Positions 32,889-41,896 of a DNA stretch of 64,000 nucleotides are shown piece by piece (the stretch's first letter is position 1; each line of letters begins with the position of its first letter). The stretch is taken from contig JAPLHB010000117.1 in the NCBI GenBank assembly GCA_026389845.1, positions 1 through 64,000 on the forward strand. The letters are read 5' to 3'. The position numbers and the translations under genes were made by a program. Below the pieces are notes generated by a model, which ran no database searches, had not been told where the DNA came from, and was given only the letters and a program-made list of their open reading frames with translations. This DNA is from Chloroflexota bacterium. Lineage in GTDB: Bacteria; Chloroflexota; Anaerolineae; CG2-30-64-16.

Positions 32889-34330
32889 TGGGCACGCTCT
32901 TTCTGGAGCGATGCTCGCGCCTCTCCGAAGTCGGCGCTATCCAGGTATTCCAGGACCTCGCCGAGCGTGTAGGACTCTTCCTGGGGATTGATGTCCAAAG
33001 CCAGCTTGAGCTGCTGCGAAGGTTGCACGGGTAAGACCTTAGTGACACGTAGTGGCTGCTGACCGTTGCCGGGAAACACACGGGTGGTAAGGTAGGCGAA
33101 TAGAAGTCCTGAAAGTACGCCGGGCTGGCTGACTAACACGGGCGAGTGCGTATTGATCAGCAACTGTCGTAATGGCGCCCCTGCGTGCTCAGGATCGGAG
33201 AAGTCGGTGGCAAGCTCACGGAGCAGTTGCACCATGTTCTTGAGGCGAAAGGGATGGACGCCGTTTTCAGGCTCCTCGAAGCACAGAACGCCATGATGGT
33301 GGGAGTCATTCTTTAGGGCGACCAGGGCCAGCAACCGAAGCGTGCCATCGGATAGCACGCGTGATGAAAATGCCCGTCCGTCCTGAGTTTTGGCCCAAAT
33401 GACATAGCGGTTGCCGGGTTGGTCCTTCTCGACCTCGATCTGCAGGATGCCGGGGACGAGATTAGCCAGATCCCGCGATACGTCGCTCAGCACGTGAGGG
33501 TCTTCCGACTGCATACGCGCCAGCGCATTGGGCAGATGGCTGCCATCGGGCTCGACAAAGGGTTGGGCCATCAACGAGCTGGGCTGACGCAGTACCTCGG
33601 GATTCAACTGCAGGAATCCCCACGTGCGCATTTCCTCACGCGCAGCGAACGCATGTGGAAACTCGGTGTTCGTGACCCCGCTCAAGACTGTGCGCTCGAC
33701 CTTCTCCGCCACACTGGCCTTGCGGCCACCATGTCCATCCTGGTGCAGAGAAATGGTGAGCTTTCCACCCTCCGGTTTGGTGGAGATGGGTGTTTCTTTC
33801 TCCGGTTTGGTGGCTTTCTCCGGCTGGGTGGATATGAACGGTCCTTGCCGCCCCCGTTTGAGTGGCGGCCACCAGACTTCTCGCGCCGTGCTGACATGGC
33901 GGCGAAACCAACTGTCATCTTCGCGCCGGATCGGGATCAGGCGCTCGTCCGTGACATACAGACGCTCCAGACCTTGCTCGTCGGTCCGGCGCGCGATCTC
34001 TAACTCGTAGCGCAGCCGCGTATATTTGAGTTCGGCCTGAGCGCCCCAACTATCGCTCACCTGGCGCTCGACGAAAATCTCGACGGCGAGACGCATTTTC
34101 GCGACCGGCCGACCATCCGGCAAAGTCGTGAACAGCTCGCCGGCTTCGCCGCGCAGAGCTTGAAAAGCCGATCGCAGGTCAGCATCGGCCAGCCGGCTTA
34201 ACAGGCGCAGCGCATCGAAGAGATTGCTCTTGCCAGCGCCGTTCGGGCCAACGATGACCTGAAATGGAGCAAGCTCCAGTTTGAAATCCTGAAAAGTCTT
34301 GAAGCCATCCAGTTCGATGCGGGTAATCAT
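32885..34330 (-). CDS. AAA-family (AAA_21/AAA_15-type) ATPase of a predicted defence pair
   Basis: The 481-residue protein opens MITRIELDGFKTFQDFKLEL, with Walker A GPNGAGKS (28-35), an ABC-type signature SDGTLRLLAL near 324, Walker B GVLCFEEPENG near 347 and the histidine switch INTHSPVL near 390. This layout is that of OLD/RecF-like sensor ATPases. Residues about 165-190 (repeated KPEK) are a repeat-derived insertion. A consensus-like promoter precedes it. With the overlapping DUF4276 gene it forms a two-gene module of a kind associated with phage defence; activity is inferred. Confidence 0.87.
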   Translation of the reverse strand: MITRIELDGFKTFQDFKLELAPFQVIVGPNGAGKSNLFDALRLLSRLADADLRSAFQALRGEAGELFTTLPDGRPVAKMRLAVEIFVERQVSDSWGAQAELKYTRLRYELEIARRTDEQGLERLYVTDERLIPIRREDDSWFRRHVSTAREVWWPPLKRGRQGPFISTQPEKATKPEKETPISTKPEGGKLTISLHQDGHGGRKASVAEKVERTVLSGVTNTEFPHAFAAREEMRTWGFLQLNPEVLRQPSSLMAQPFVEPDGSHLPNALARMQSEDPHVLSDVSRDLANLVPGILQIEVEKDQPGNRYVIWAKTQDGRAFSSRVLSDGTLRLLALVALKNDSHHHGVLCFEEPENGVHPFRLKNMVQLLRELATDFSDPEHAGAPLRQLLINTHSPVLVSQPGVLSGLLFAYLTTRVFPGNGQQPLRVTKVLPVQPSQQLKLALDINPQEESYTLGEVLEYLDSADFGEARASLQKERAQ

Positions 34331-34370
34331 GGTCTGCTCTCCAGTCTCTATGAAACCGTGTCTGGGTCAT

Positions 34371-34399
34371 AGTATACGCCTTACTCGGAAATCACGCAA
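34371..34399 (-). promoter_or_regulatory. Promoter of the AAA/DUF4276 pair
   Basis: On the minus strand TTGCGT, 17 bases, TATACT, about 40 bases before the start codon. Confidence 0.65.
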
Positions 34400-34406
34400 C
34401 CCGTGT

Positions 34407-34629
34407 TGCCGGTCTTGGACTCAGGAATTCCAAATGTGGCTGTGCTTCCAGGCGATCTCGTCGTGCCGCACGCCACCGAGCGTTGGGTCGCCCGGCTCAA
34501 GGAGGTGGCAGTCGGTCGAGACCGACTGCGCGACCCGCCCCAACCGGCTTGCAGCCGGTTTTCACCTACTTTAGCCGTCGGGTTTCAACCCACGGCGGCC
34601 TCACATTTGGAAACTGCCGGTCTTGGACT
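34407..34629. mobile_element. Small element with inverted ends between direct repeats
   Basis: The 15-base TGCCGGTCTTGGACT occurs at 34407 and again at 34615. Just inside lie perfect inverted ends TTCCAAATGTG (34428) and CACATTTGGAA (34602). The interior holds three further hairpins, including GGTCGAGACC and AACCGGCTTGCAGCCGGTT. It fills the gap between the AAA promoter and dnaE. Confidence 0.6.
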
Positions 34630-34676
34630 ATTGCGCGTTGACGCCGAAATCACTCTATAGTAAACTGGTGGACGAT

Positions 34677-37600
34677 ATGACCTTCACCCACCTGGAAGTC
34701 CATTCCCACTTCACCCTGCTCGGCGCCATCCCGTCTGTGACCGAGCTGGCTGCCCGCGCGGCAGCCAACGGTCTGACGCACCTGGCGCTGACCGACACGA
34801 ACGCGCTCTACGGCGCCGTCGCATTTGCCCGCGCCTGCCACGAGGTCGGCATCCAGCCGATCATCGGGATGACGATAACGATGGCGGAATCTCCTGGCTC
34901 CCCTCGAGTTCCCCCGAGTTCCTCTGAGTTCCCTCGAGTTTCCTCCGAGTTCCCCCAAGTTCCCTCGTTCCCCGGCCACCTCGTCCTCCTGGCGAAAGAC
35001 TCCACTGGCTACCGCTCCCTTTGCCGCCTGTCGTCGCTGATCCAGGGCAGCCCCGAGCGGGAATTATTGACCGCGCACGGGATGAACTGGAACGACCTGG
35101 CCGTACACCGCGAGGGGCTGATCTGCCTGAGCGGAGGGCGCGCGGGGTGGATTGAGCGTTACCTGCGGGCCGGCGATCGCGGATCCGCGCAGATATATGC
35201 CGGGCGGCTGGCGGGTATCTTCGACGAGGACGCGTACCTGGCGTTGGAGCTGCACGAGCGGGCCGATGAAGCTGTGGCTGCCGAGGTGATCGCACTCGGC
35301 CGGCGGCTGGGGGTGCAGACCGTCGCGGTGCAGCCGGTCTATTGCCTTTCGCCCGACGACGCGCCCCGGCTGCGGCTGCTGGCGGCGATCGCACAGAATG
35401 CGCGGCTGGCCGCTCCTGTCATTCTGAGCGGGTTGACGAATGAAGACTCGCGAACGGAAGACACCAGCGAAGAATCCGTCACTGCGTTCAGCGCCTGCCC
35501 TGAGTGCAACGAAGGGACAAGTCCTCTCGACTCGCCACGAGTCGCGGTCATTGCGAGGGGCCACAGCCCCGAAGCAATCCGCGGCATGGGTAAGGATTGC
35601 TTCGTCGCACAACCCGCTCCTCGCAATGACAGAATCGCCATCCGGGACAGCGAAGAATCCCGTGACCGTCACTGGCTCTCCCCCGCGGAGATCGCCGCGC
35701 GGTTTGCCGCCTTTCCCCAGGCGGTCGCGGCCACGGGCGAGATCGCGGCGCGCTGCGGCTCCGTGCTACCCGACGGCCGGCCGATCTGGCCCGCGCTCAA
35801 GCTGCCGCCCGATCAGACGCCGGACGAGGCGCTAACCGCGCTGGCTGAAGCAGGTCTCGCCGCAAAATACGCACCCCGCACCACGCAATACGCAGTACGC
35901 AGTACGCAATACGCCACCGGAGCGTCACGTCTGGCGCACGAACTCTCCGCCATCGCCCGGCACGGCTACGCGCCCCTCTTCCTCGTCGTCGCCGACATCG
36001 TGCGCTTCGCCCGGCGGTCGGGCATCCCGGTGAGCACCCGCGGCAGCGTGGCGAATTCGCTGGTGGCCTACTGCGCCGGCATCACCACCGTGGACCCCAT
36101 CGCCCATGACCTGCTCTTCGAACGATTTCTCAGCCCCGCGCGGGCCGAGCCGCCCGACATTGACATGGACTTCTGCAGCGTCCGCCGCGATGAGGTGCTG
36201 GCCTACGTGCGCGATACCTACGGCCCGGAGCACGTCGCGTTGGTCGGCACGATCAGCACGCTGCAACCCCAGGGCGCAGTACGCGAGGTCAGCAAGGCTT
36301 ACGGGCTGGACGAGAGCCAGATTGGCCGGATCATGCCGCTCTTACCGCATCGCTGGCACCCCGACCCGCGGCGCCGCGACCAGCGCACGGTGGATGATGT
36401 GATTCGCGAGTTGGACGATCCGCTGCTGCGGGAGGTCGTGGCGGCCGCGTGGACGCTCATCGGCCAGCCCGATCACCTGAGCGTCCACCCTGGCGGCGTG
36501 GTCATCACCCCCGGCCCGCTCACCGACATCGTGCCGGTGCAATGGGCGCCGAAGGGCTTCCTTTTCACCCAATACGATCACGGCGACGTGGAAGCCATCG
36601 GCCTGCCCAAGCTGGATCTGCTGGGGATTCGCGCGCTGACGGTGCTTGCGGCCGCGGCCGCGGCGGTCAAACGCAACCACGATCCCGCGTTCCGCGTGGA
36701 GGAGATTCCGCTCGATGACCCGCCCACCGGCGACTTGCTGGCCCGCGGGGAGACAATCGGCGTGTTCCAGTGCGAGTCGGACGGCGCGCAACGCACCTTG
36801 CGCAAGCTGCGCGCCCGCACCGTAGCCGATCTCGCGATCGCCAATGCCTTCTTCAAGCCCGGCCCGGCTACCGGCGGCATGGCCGGCGCGTTCGTCCGGC
36901 GCTATCGCGGGGAGGAAGCCGTGCGCTACCTGCACCCTGTGCTGGCTCGCATCCTCGGCCCCACCAAGGGCGTGCTGATCTTCCAGGAGCAAATTCTGCG
37001 AGTGGCGACCGAAATCGCGGGGCTGAACTGGGCCCAGGCCGATCATCTGCGCCGGGGGATGAGCCACTTCGGCGTAGATCAGATGCAAGCCATGGCCGAG
37101 CAGTTCATCCAGGGCTGCATGAGACTCGCGCCCGATGGTCCCGGCTTCACCCGCCAGCAGGCGCAGACCCTTTGGGAGCAGGTGCTTCCGTTCGCCGGCT
37201 ACGGCTTCAACCAGGGGCACGCCACCGCCTACGCGGACGTCAGCTACCGCTCGGCCTATCTCAAGACGCACTGGCCCGCCGAGTTTCTCTGCGCCCGGCT
37301 GGCAAACTGGGGCGGCTTCCACCATCCCGCGATCTACATGGCCGAAGCTGTCCGCCTGGGCATCGCGGTGCGGCCGCCACACGTGAACGTTAGTGGGGAG
37401 GGATTCACGCTGAACGGGGGGACGGGGGAGCAGAGGGGCGGGGGAGCAGGGGAGCAAGACGAAAAACGCAAGACGAAAAACGAAAACCGTACCACGCACG
37501 ACGCACCACGCACGACGCAGTACGCAGTACGCAGTACGCAGCACGCGCTCTGGATGGGCCTCGGCGCGGTGCGCGACTTTCGTCACTCTGCAATCCATGC

Positions 37601-38204
37601 CATCATTGCCGAACGCAGCCGCCGGCCGTTTGCGGGGCTGCGTGATCTGTTGAGTCGGGTGGAGCTACAGGCCAAAGAGGTGACGCACCTGGTTCAGTGC
37701 GGCGCGCTGGATGGGCTGGCCGCGAGCCGGGCCGAGCTATTGGCTGAGGCAGAGGAGATCACGCGAGGCGGCCGGCGCCTGGAAGGAGCGCAGCAAATGG
37801 CCTTCGACTTCGCCCGGCCGCAGGTGACCGCGGAGACGCCGGCCCAACGCCTGGCGTGGGAGCAGCGCATTCTGGGCCAGCCGATCAGCGTACACCCGCT
37901 GGCGCTCGTGGCCGCGCGGCTGCCGTCACACCTGCCGCTGCGCCGCCTGGCCGAGTCGCCGGGGCGACCGATCACGGTGGTTGGTGTGCGGCTGCCCGGC
38001 TGGACCGGCGGCCCCGGCTTCTTCCTGGGCGACGGCGATACCTTTGTGATCGTCAAGAGCGAGGGGAAAGCGCCGCCGGCCTGGCAGCCGGTGATCGTGC
38101 GCGGCCGCTGGGTCGGCGATGGGTGGGGCGGGTTCTGGCTCCAGGCCGATCAGGTGGTCGCTGTCATCGCCGCTTTGCCGTCTGCGCCTGGAACTGCTGC
38201 ATGA
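34677..38204 (+). CDS. DnaE-type DNA polymerase III alpha subunit (DnaE2/ImuC-like)
   Basis: The 1175-residue C-family polymerase starts at 34677 after GGTGGA, with the PHP domain opening THLEVHSHFTLLGA. The catalytic palm carries PPDIDMDF near residue 494 and FFKPGPATGGM near 723; the fingers and a C-terminal OB-fold (VVGVRLPGW, then VIVRGRWVGDGW) follow. Its length and end fit a DnaE2-like accessory polymerase better than the replicative one. Four low-complexity stretches (about 70-100, 247-329, 398-416, 914-958) are coded by intergenic repeats, including nested MITEs, and interrupt family-conserved regions in frame. No imuA/imuB genes are adjacent. Confidence 0.9.
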   Translation: MTFTHLEVHSHFTLLGAIPSVTELAARAAANGLTHLALTDTNALYGAVAFARACHEVGIQPIIGMTITMAESPGSPRVPPSSSEFPRVSSEFPQVPSFPGHLVLLAKDSTGYRSLCRLSSLIQGSPERELLTAHGMNWNDLAVHREGLICLSGGRAGWIERYLRAGDRGSAQIYAGRLAGIFDEDAYLALELHERADEAVAAEVIALGRRLGVQTVAVQPVYCLSPDDAPRLRLLAAIAQNARLAAPVILSGLTNEDSRTEDTSEESVTAFSACPECNEGTSPLDSPRVAVIARGHSPEAIRGMGKDCFVAQPAPRNDRIAIRDSEESRDRHWLSPAEIAARFAAFPQAVAATGEIAARCGSVLPDGRPIWPALKLPPDQTPDEALTALAEAGLAAKYAPRTTQYAVRSTQYATGASRLAHELSAIARHGYAPLFLVVADIVRFARRSGIPVSTRGSVANSLVAYCAGITTVDPIAHDLLFERFLSPARAEPPDIDMDFCSVRRDEVLAYVRDTYGPEHVALVGTISTLQPQGAVREVSKAYGLDESQIGRIMPLLPHRWHPDPRRRDQRTVDDVIRELDDPLLREVVAAAWTLIGQPDHLSVHPGGVVITPGPLTDIVPVQWAPKGFLFTQYDHGDVEAIGLPKLDLLGIRALTVLAAAAAAVKRNHDPAFRVEEIPLDDPPTGDLLARGETIGVFQCESDGAQRTLRKLRARTVADLAIANAFFKPGPATGGMAGAFVRRYRGEEAVRYLHPVLARILGPTKGVLIFQEQILRVATEIAGLNWAQADHLRRGMSHFGVDQMQAMAEQFIQGCMRLAPDGPGFTRQQAQTLWEQVLPFAGYGFNQGHATAYADVSYRSAYLKTHWPAEFLCARLANWGGFHHPAIYMAEAVRLGIAVRPPHVNVSGEGFTLNGGTGEQRGGGAGEQDEKRKTKNENRTTHDAPRTTQYAVRSTQHALWMGLGAVRDFRHSAIHAIIAERSRRPFAGLRDLLSRVELQAKEVTHLVQCGALDGLAASRAELLAEAEEITRGGRRLEGAQQMAFDFARPQVTAETPAQRLAWEQRILGQPISVHPLALVAARLPSHLPLRRLAESPGRPITVVGVRLPGWTGGPGFFLGDGDTFVIVKSEGKAPPAWQPVIVRGRWVGDGWGGFWLQADQVVAVIAALPSAPGTAA

Positions 38205-38610
38205 ACGCCGTCGCGACCATGAGCAGTCCCGCGACGCCGAGGGCCATGCCGAGGTTCACGGCCCAGGATAGGCTGTTCAGCCCGATCACCAGCGCGATGG
38301 CGACCCCCAACAGCGCCCACCCTCCACCCACCAGCCAGCGGCCTTGCAGCACGCTGGACGCCGCAAACCCGAGCAGCGCCAGAAGCGCGCCTGTCACCGT
38401 CTGTGCGGTGGCCGAGCCGAGCACGATCACATCGCCCCACGCACCCGCAAAGAGCAGGATGCCGGCCAGCATCGGGAGCAGGGTCAGCAGCAGGAGCGTC
38501 CGCCGCCAGCGCGGCATCGCGACGATCGGGCGCGGCCCAGTGGCAGCCACGCGGGCCGGTGTGGATTGTACTGGCGCCGGGCGCCGCCCCGGCGAGCGTT
38601 TCTTGGGCAT
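38164..38610 (-). CDS. Four-span membrane protein of unknown function
   Basis: The 148-residue protein has a basic N terminus (MPKKRSPGRRPAP) and four hydrophobic segments at about 37-57, 65-85, 92-112 and 117-137. No conserved functional motif is seen. Its last 41 bases overlap the end of the polymerase gene in convergent orientation. The upstream region is a heptanucleotide array, and no clear promoter or strong ribosome site is visible. Confidence 0.65.
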   Translation of the reverse strand: MPKKRSPGRRPAPVQSTPARVAATGPRPIVAMPRWRRTLLLLTLLPMLAGILLFAGAWGDVIVLGSATAQTVTGALLALLGFAASSVLQGRWLVGGGWALLGVAIALVIGLNSLSWAVNLGMALGVAGLLMVATAFMQQFQAQTAKRR

Positions 38611-38624
38611 GAGAGACCCCTTTG

Positions 38625-38712
38625 TGTTGCGTGTTGCGTGTTGCGTGTTGCGTGTTGCGTGCTGCGTGCTGCGTGCTGCGTGTTGCGTGCTGCGTGCTGC
38701 GTGCTGCGTGCG
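38625..38712. repeat. Heptanucleotide array (GTGTTGC/GTGCTGC words)
   Basis: Twelve or so 7-base units lie between the membrane protein and the truncated permease region. 38713-38883 shows nothing recognisable. Confidence 0.93.
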
Positions 38713-38883
38713 CGTGATGCGTTACGCGCACGCCTCCTTCATCACCTTCCATAGTGGCAGTTCAAGGAGAGTATAGCACGACCGAGTAAGGTCAGCCAAA
38801 CCTCACGCCTCGCTATTCGCACCTGGGAAGCCCCCCCCGTTCGACGATACTACTTGCCACGTCTCGATTTTCACAAGCGGAAT

Positions 38884-38912
38884 TTGACAGCGTCTTTTCA
38901 CTATGCTATACT
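38884..38912 (+). promoter_or_regulatory. Promoter in front of a truncated permease
   Basis: TTGACA, 17 bases, TATACT. GTGCATTTGCAC, a short palindrome at 38932, follows and might be an operator. Confidence 0.75.
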
Positions 38913-38931
38913 GTGCAAGTGCTCAGTTGAT

Positions 38932-39585
38932 GTGCATTTGCACGATCTCGGTGTGCCGCAAGCCAGCGGCAATCCGGCGGATGTCGTCCCCGCCACGGTC
39001 ATCTCCGCCATGATCGGGGCCATCAACGGCTATCTCTTCTCCAAATGGAAGTTCCGCGGCTCCGACCTGCTCTTCACGCTGCTCCTGTTCGGCTTCTTTA
39101 TCCCGTACCAGAGCATCCTCATCCCGCTGATCCGCTTTCTGCAGACTATCGGTTGGTACGGCAAGGTGCCGGGGCTGGTGCTGGTGCACGTGATCTACGG
39201 CCTGCCCGTCACTACGTTGATCTTCCGCAACTACTTTGCCGGCATCCCGACGGAGATCATCGAGGCGGCGCGCGTGGATGGCGCCGGTGTGCTGCAAACC
39301 TTCTGGCGCGTGATCCTGCCCCTTGCGCCGCCGGCCTTCGTGGTGGTGTGCATCTTCCAATTCACCAACATCTGGAACGATTTCCTGTTCGGCGTGACGA
39401 TCGTGCCCAGCCCAAAGTATCAGCCGGTGACGGTGGCGCTGAACAACCTGTCGGGCAGCTTCTCGGTGGATTGGAACGTCGTCATGGCCGGCGCGGTGGT
39501 GGCTGCGCTGCCCACGGCGTTGATCTACATCTTCCTGGGCCGGTATTTCATTCGCGGCTTGCTGGCAGGGTCGGTAAAGGGGTAG
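38932..39585 (+). pseudogene. 5'-truncated MalG-type sugar ABC permease
   Basis: From about 38975 the frame encodes [20 protein letters not shown] onward, a normal MalG-like permease core with four membrane spans and the EAA loop [24 protein letters not shown]. The usual first 50-60 residues, including the first span, are absent and are replaced by unrelated sequence. No binding protein, second permease or ATPase lies nearby. The simplest reading is a deletion from just after a promoter into the last gene of a sugar-uptake operon. Confidence 0.75.
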
Positions 39586-39595
39586 ACGGAACGCA

Positions 39596-39790
39596 ATACC
39601 GCAAAATTCGCTTTCGCGCTGTCACCCCTTCGCTGCACTCAGGGCAAGCTCTGAGCGGGTTGGTCCCGTGAAGTGCGTTGCGGCAAGAATCCAGCGAAGG
39701 GTCTAGTCGCGGGATGGGATTCTTCGCTGGATTCTCGCCGTCGTGGAAGGTTCGGGATCAACCCGCTCAGAATGACGGGCAGCGAGTACG
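39596..39790. mobile_element. Palindromic MITE-like element, copy C
   Basis: The left end ATACCGCAAAATTCGC matches copy A. The inner part has GATTCTTCGCTGGATTC palindromes and right inner end AACCCGCTCAGAATGAC. The outer right end has diverged (AGCGAGTACG). Confidence 0.8.
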
Positions 39791-39816
39791 TGGACAGCAT
39801 TGAGTTGAGGTAGCGT

Positions 39817-40782
39817 ATGGCTGTCTATGCCATCGGCATTGACGTGGGCGGCACGAAGATCGCCACGGGCATCGTGGATCAGGATGGCACAGTCGTCACC
39901 TGCTACCAGACGCGGGCCCATTCCGAAAAGGAGCCGGAGCACGTCATCGCGGCCATCGAGGAGGCGTACCGCGTTCTGATGGGCCGCGGACTGGTGGCAG
40001 CGCATGACGTGGTAGGGGTAGGGGTCGGCTTTGCCGGCACCATCAATCTGCCCCGCGGCTGCATCCTGATCAGCTCCAACCTGCCCGCGTGGGACCGCGT
40101 GCCGCTGCGCGATATCTTAACGGAGCGCCTGGGGTTGCCCGTGGTGTTCGACAACGATGCACATATGTGCGCGGTAGGCGAGCATCGCTTCGGCGCGGGA
40201 CGCGGCGTGCGTAACATGTGCTACGTCTGCTTCAGCACCGGCTTCGGCTTGGGCGCCATCGTGGAGGATCGCCTGGTCACAGGGCACACCGGATCGGCCG
40301 GCGAGTTGAGCCACGTGGTGATCGAGCCGGGCGGAGCGCTCTGCACCTGCGGCAAGCGCGGCTGCCTGATGACCTACGCCAGCGGCATCGGGATCGCCCG
40401 CATGATCAACGAGCGCATCGCGGCCGGCGAGGCGACGATCCTCCGCGAGATGTTGCCTCCTGATGGCCGGCGCATCACGGGCGAGCAGGTCGCGGCCGCG
40501 GCGGCCCAGGGCGACCGCGTGGCGCGCGAGGTGTTGCAGCGGGCCGGCTACTACTTCGGCGTGGGCATGGCGATACTGGTGCAACTTTTCAACCCGGAGC
40601 TGATCATCATCGGCGGCGGCCTGACGCGGATCGGCCCGCTGCTCATGGATGAGGTCACGCGCGGTCTCTATGAGAACGTCCAGCCCGAACTCCACGACAC
40701 CGTGCGTTTGACGCCGTGGCAATTACAGGATAACATCGGCATCATCGGGGCCGCGGCGGAGGTGTTTGAGTCGGGCCTGTAA
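39817..40782 (+). CDS. ROK-family sugar kinase (glucokinase-like)
   Basis: The 321-residue protein opens YAIGIDVGGTKIATGIVD (phosphate loop). It has the catalytic NDAH (VFDNDAHMCAVGE), GELSHVVIEPGGALCTCGKRGCL (ROK zinc site with CxCGxxGC), and IIIGGGLTRIGP near the C terminus. ROK kinases phosphorylate glucose or amino sugars; no helix-turn-helix region is present, so it is a kinase rather than a repressor. It may have belonged to the sugar operon whose permease is now truncated. Confidence 0.92.
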   Translation: MAVYAIGIDVGGTKIATGIVDQDGTVVTCYQTRAHSEKEPEHVIAAIEEAYRVLMGRGLVAAHDVVGVGVGFAGTINLPRGCILISSNLPAWDRVPLRDILTERLGLPVVFDNDAHMCAVGEHRFGAGRGVRNMCYVCFSTGFGLGAIVEDRLVTGHTGSAGELSHVVIEPGGALCTCGKRGCLMTYASGIGIARMINERIAAGEATILREMLPPDGRRITGEQVAAAAAQGDRVAREVLQRAGYYFGVGMAILVQLFNPELIIIGGGLTRIGPLLMDEVTRGLYENVQPELHDTVRLTPWQLQDNIGIIGAAAEVFESGL

Positions 40783-40867
40783 AGTGGGTTGATCGCGCTT
40801 GGTCGTAGAACGTAGTGCGTATTGCGTGTTCCGTTCTCTTTCAATCGGAAGAGCGCCCAATAATGCC

Positions 40868-40905
40868 AGCTTCACGCACCACGCACCACGTGCCACGCAT
40901 TACGA
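40868..40905. repeat. Short heptanucleotide array (CACGCAC word)
   Basis: Four or five degenerate 7-base units (CACGCAC, CACGTGC, CACGCAT) before the activase ribosome site. Confidence 0.7.
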
Positions 40906-40918
40906 AGTTGGGAGCTTC

Positions 40919-41881
40919 ATGTCCAGTCAAAAAGCCGACCCTCACAGCTTTCTCGCCTCCGCCGGCCGGGCGGAGCTGGAAGGCGTCGAGGGCATCATTT
41001 TCGATATCCAGCGCTACAGCCTGCACGACGGGCCGGGGCTGCGCACTAACGTTTTTTTCAAGGGGTGTTCGCTGCGCTGCGCCTGGTGCGCGAATCCTGA
41101 ATCACAAACGACACGGCCCGAGCTGGCTGTCTTTGCGGTGAATTGCATCCGCTGTGGGCAGTTTGACCAGCCCTGCCCCGATGGCTGGCGCGTCCAGGAG
41201 GACACCGCCTGGAAGCAGGAGATCCAGGCCGATTACGATACGCGCGCCAGGCTGTGTCCGGCCGGCGGCGTGCGCTGGATCGGCGAGCGGCGCACGGCGA
41301 GCAGTGTGATGGACGAGGTGCGCCGCGATGCGCTTTTTTACGAGGGCGGCGGCGGCATGACCCTCACCGGCGGCGAGCCGGCGCTCCAACCCACATTTGC
41401 CGAGGCGCTGCTGCGTCTCGCGCACGAGGAGTGCATCAACACCGCCATTGAGACGTGCGGTCAGGTCCCCTGGCTCAACCTGGAGCGGTTGCTGCCCTAC
41501 CTCGACACGGTGCTGTTCGACGTGAAGCAGTTGGACAGCGCGACGCATCGAGCCTGCACCGGCGCGGGCAACGAGTTGATCTTGGACAACCTGCGCCGCC
41601 TGGCCGCGGCCGGCGCGCCGGTGATGGTGCGCGTGCCGCTCATCCCTGGCTTCAACGCCTCGGCCGAGAGCCTGCGCGCCATCGGACAGTTCGTGGCCGG
41701 GCTGCCGGGCAACGTGGTGCAGGTGGACCTCCTGCCCTATCACACCCTCGGCCGCGCCAAGTATGCCGCGCTGGCCCAACCGTATCCCTGGGATGGTCAC
41801 GCCCGCCTGACGGATGACGAGGTAGAGGCGTTGGCCGGCGAGTTGCGACAATCAGGACTTGTGGTAACAGTCGGCGGGTGA
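40919..41881 (+). CDS. Glycyl-radical enzyme activating protein (radical SAM)
   Basis: The 320-residue radical-SAM enzyme has its cluster motif C50-x3-C54-x2-C57 in FKGCSLRCAWCANPE, then GGMTLTGGEPALQP, and FDVKQLDSATH. Such activases use S-adenosylmethionine to abstract hydrogen from a backbone glycine of glycyl-radical enzymes. The inserted ferredoxin-like region is reduced: CIRCGQFDQPCP and a later CPAGGV are present but not two full CxxCxxCxxxCP motifs. GGGAG precedes the ATG at 40919. It lies upstream of two glycyl-radical enzymes and is the only activase seen. Confidence 0.92.
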   Translation: MSSQKADPHSFLASAGRAELEGVEGIIFDIQRYSLHDGPGLRTNVFFKGCSLRCAWCANPESQTTRPELAVFAVNCIRCGQFDQPCPDGWRVQEDTAWKQEIQADYDTRARLCPAGGVRWIGERRTASSVMDEVRRDALFYEGGGGMTLTGGEPALQPTFAEALLRLAHEECINTAIETCGQVPWLNLERLLPYLDTVLFDVKQLDSATHRACTGAGNELILDNLRRLAAAGAPVMVRVPLIPGFNASAESLRAIGQFVAGLPGNVVQVDLLPYHTLGRAKYAALAQPYPWDGHARLTDDEVEALAGELRQSGLVVTVGG

Positions 41882-41896
41882 TGCGCGGTGCATGGC

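Noticed and set aside
38854-38931. Extension of the truncated permease to an ATG at 38854
   Set aside because: That ATG lies upstream of the consensus promoter at 38884-38912, so it would not be in the transcript.
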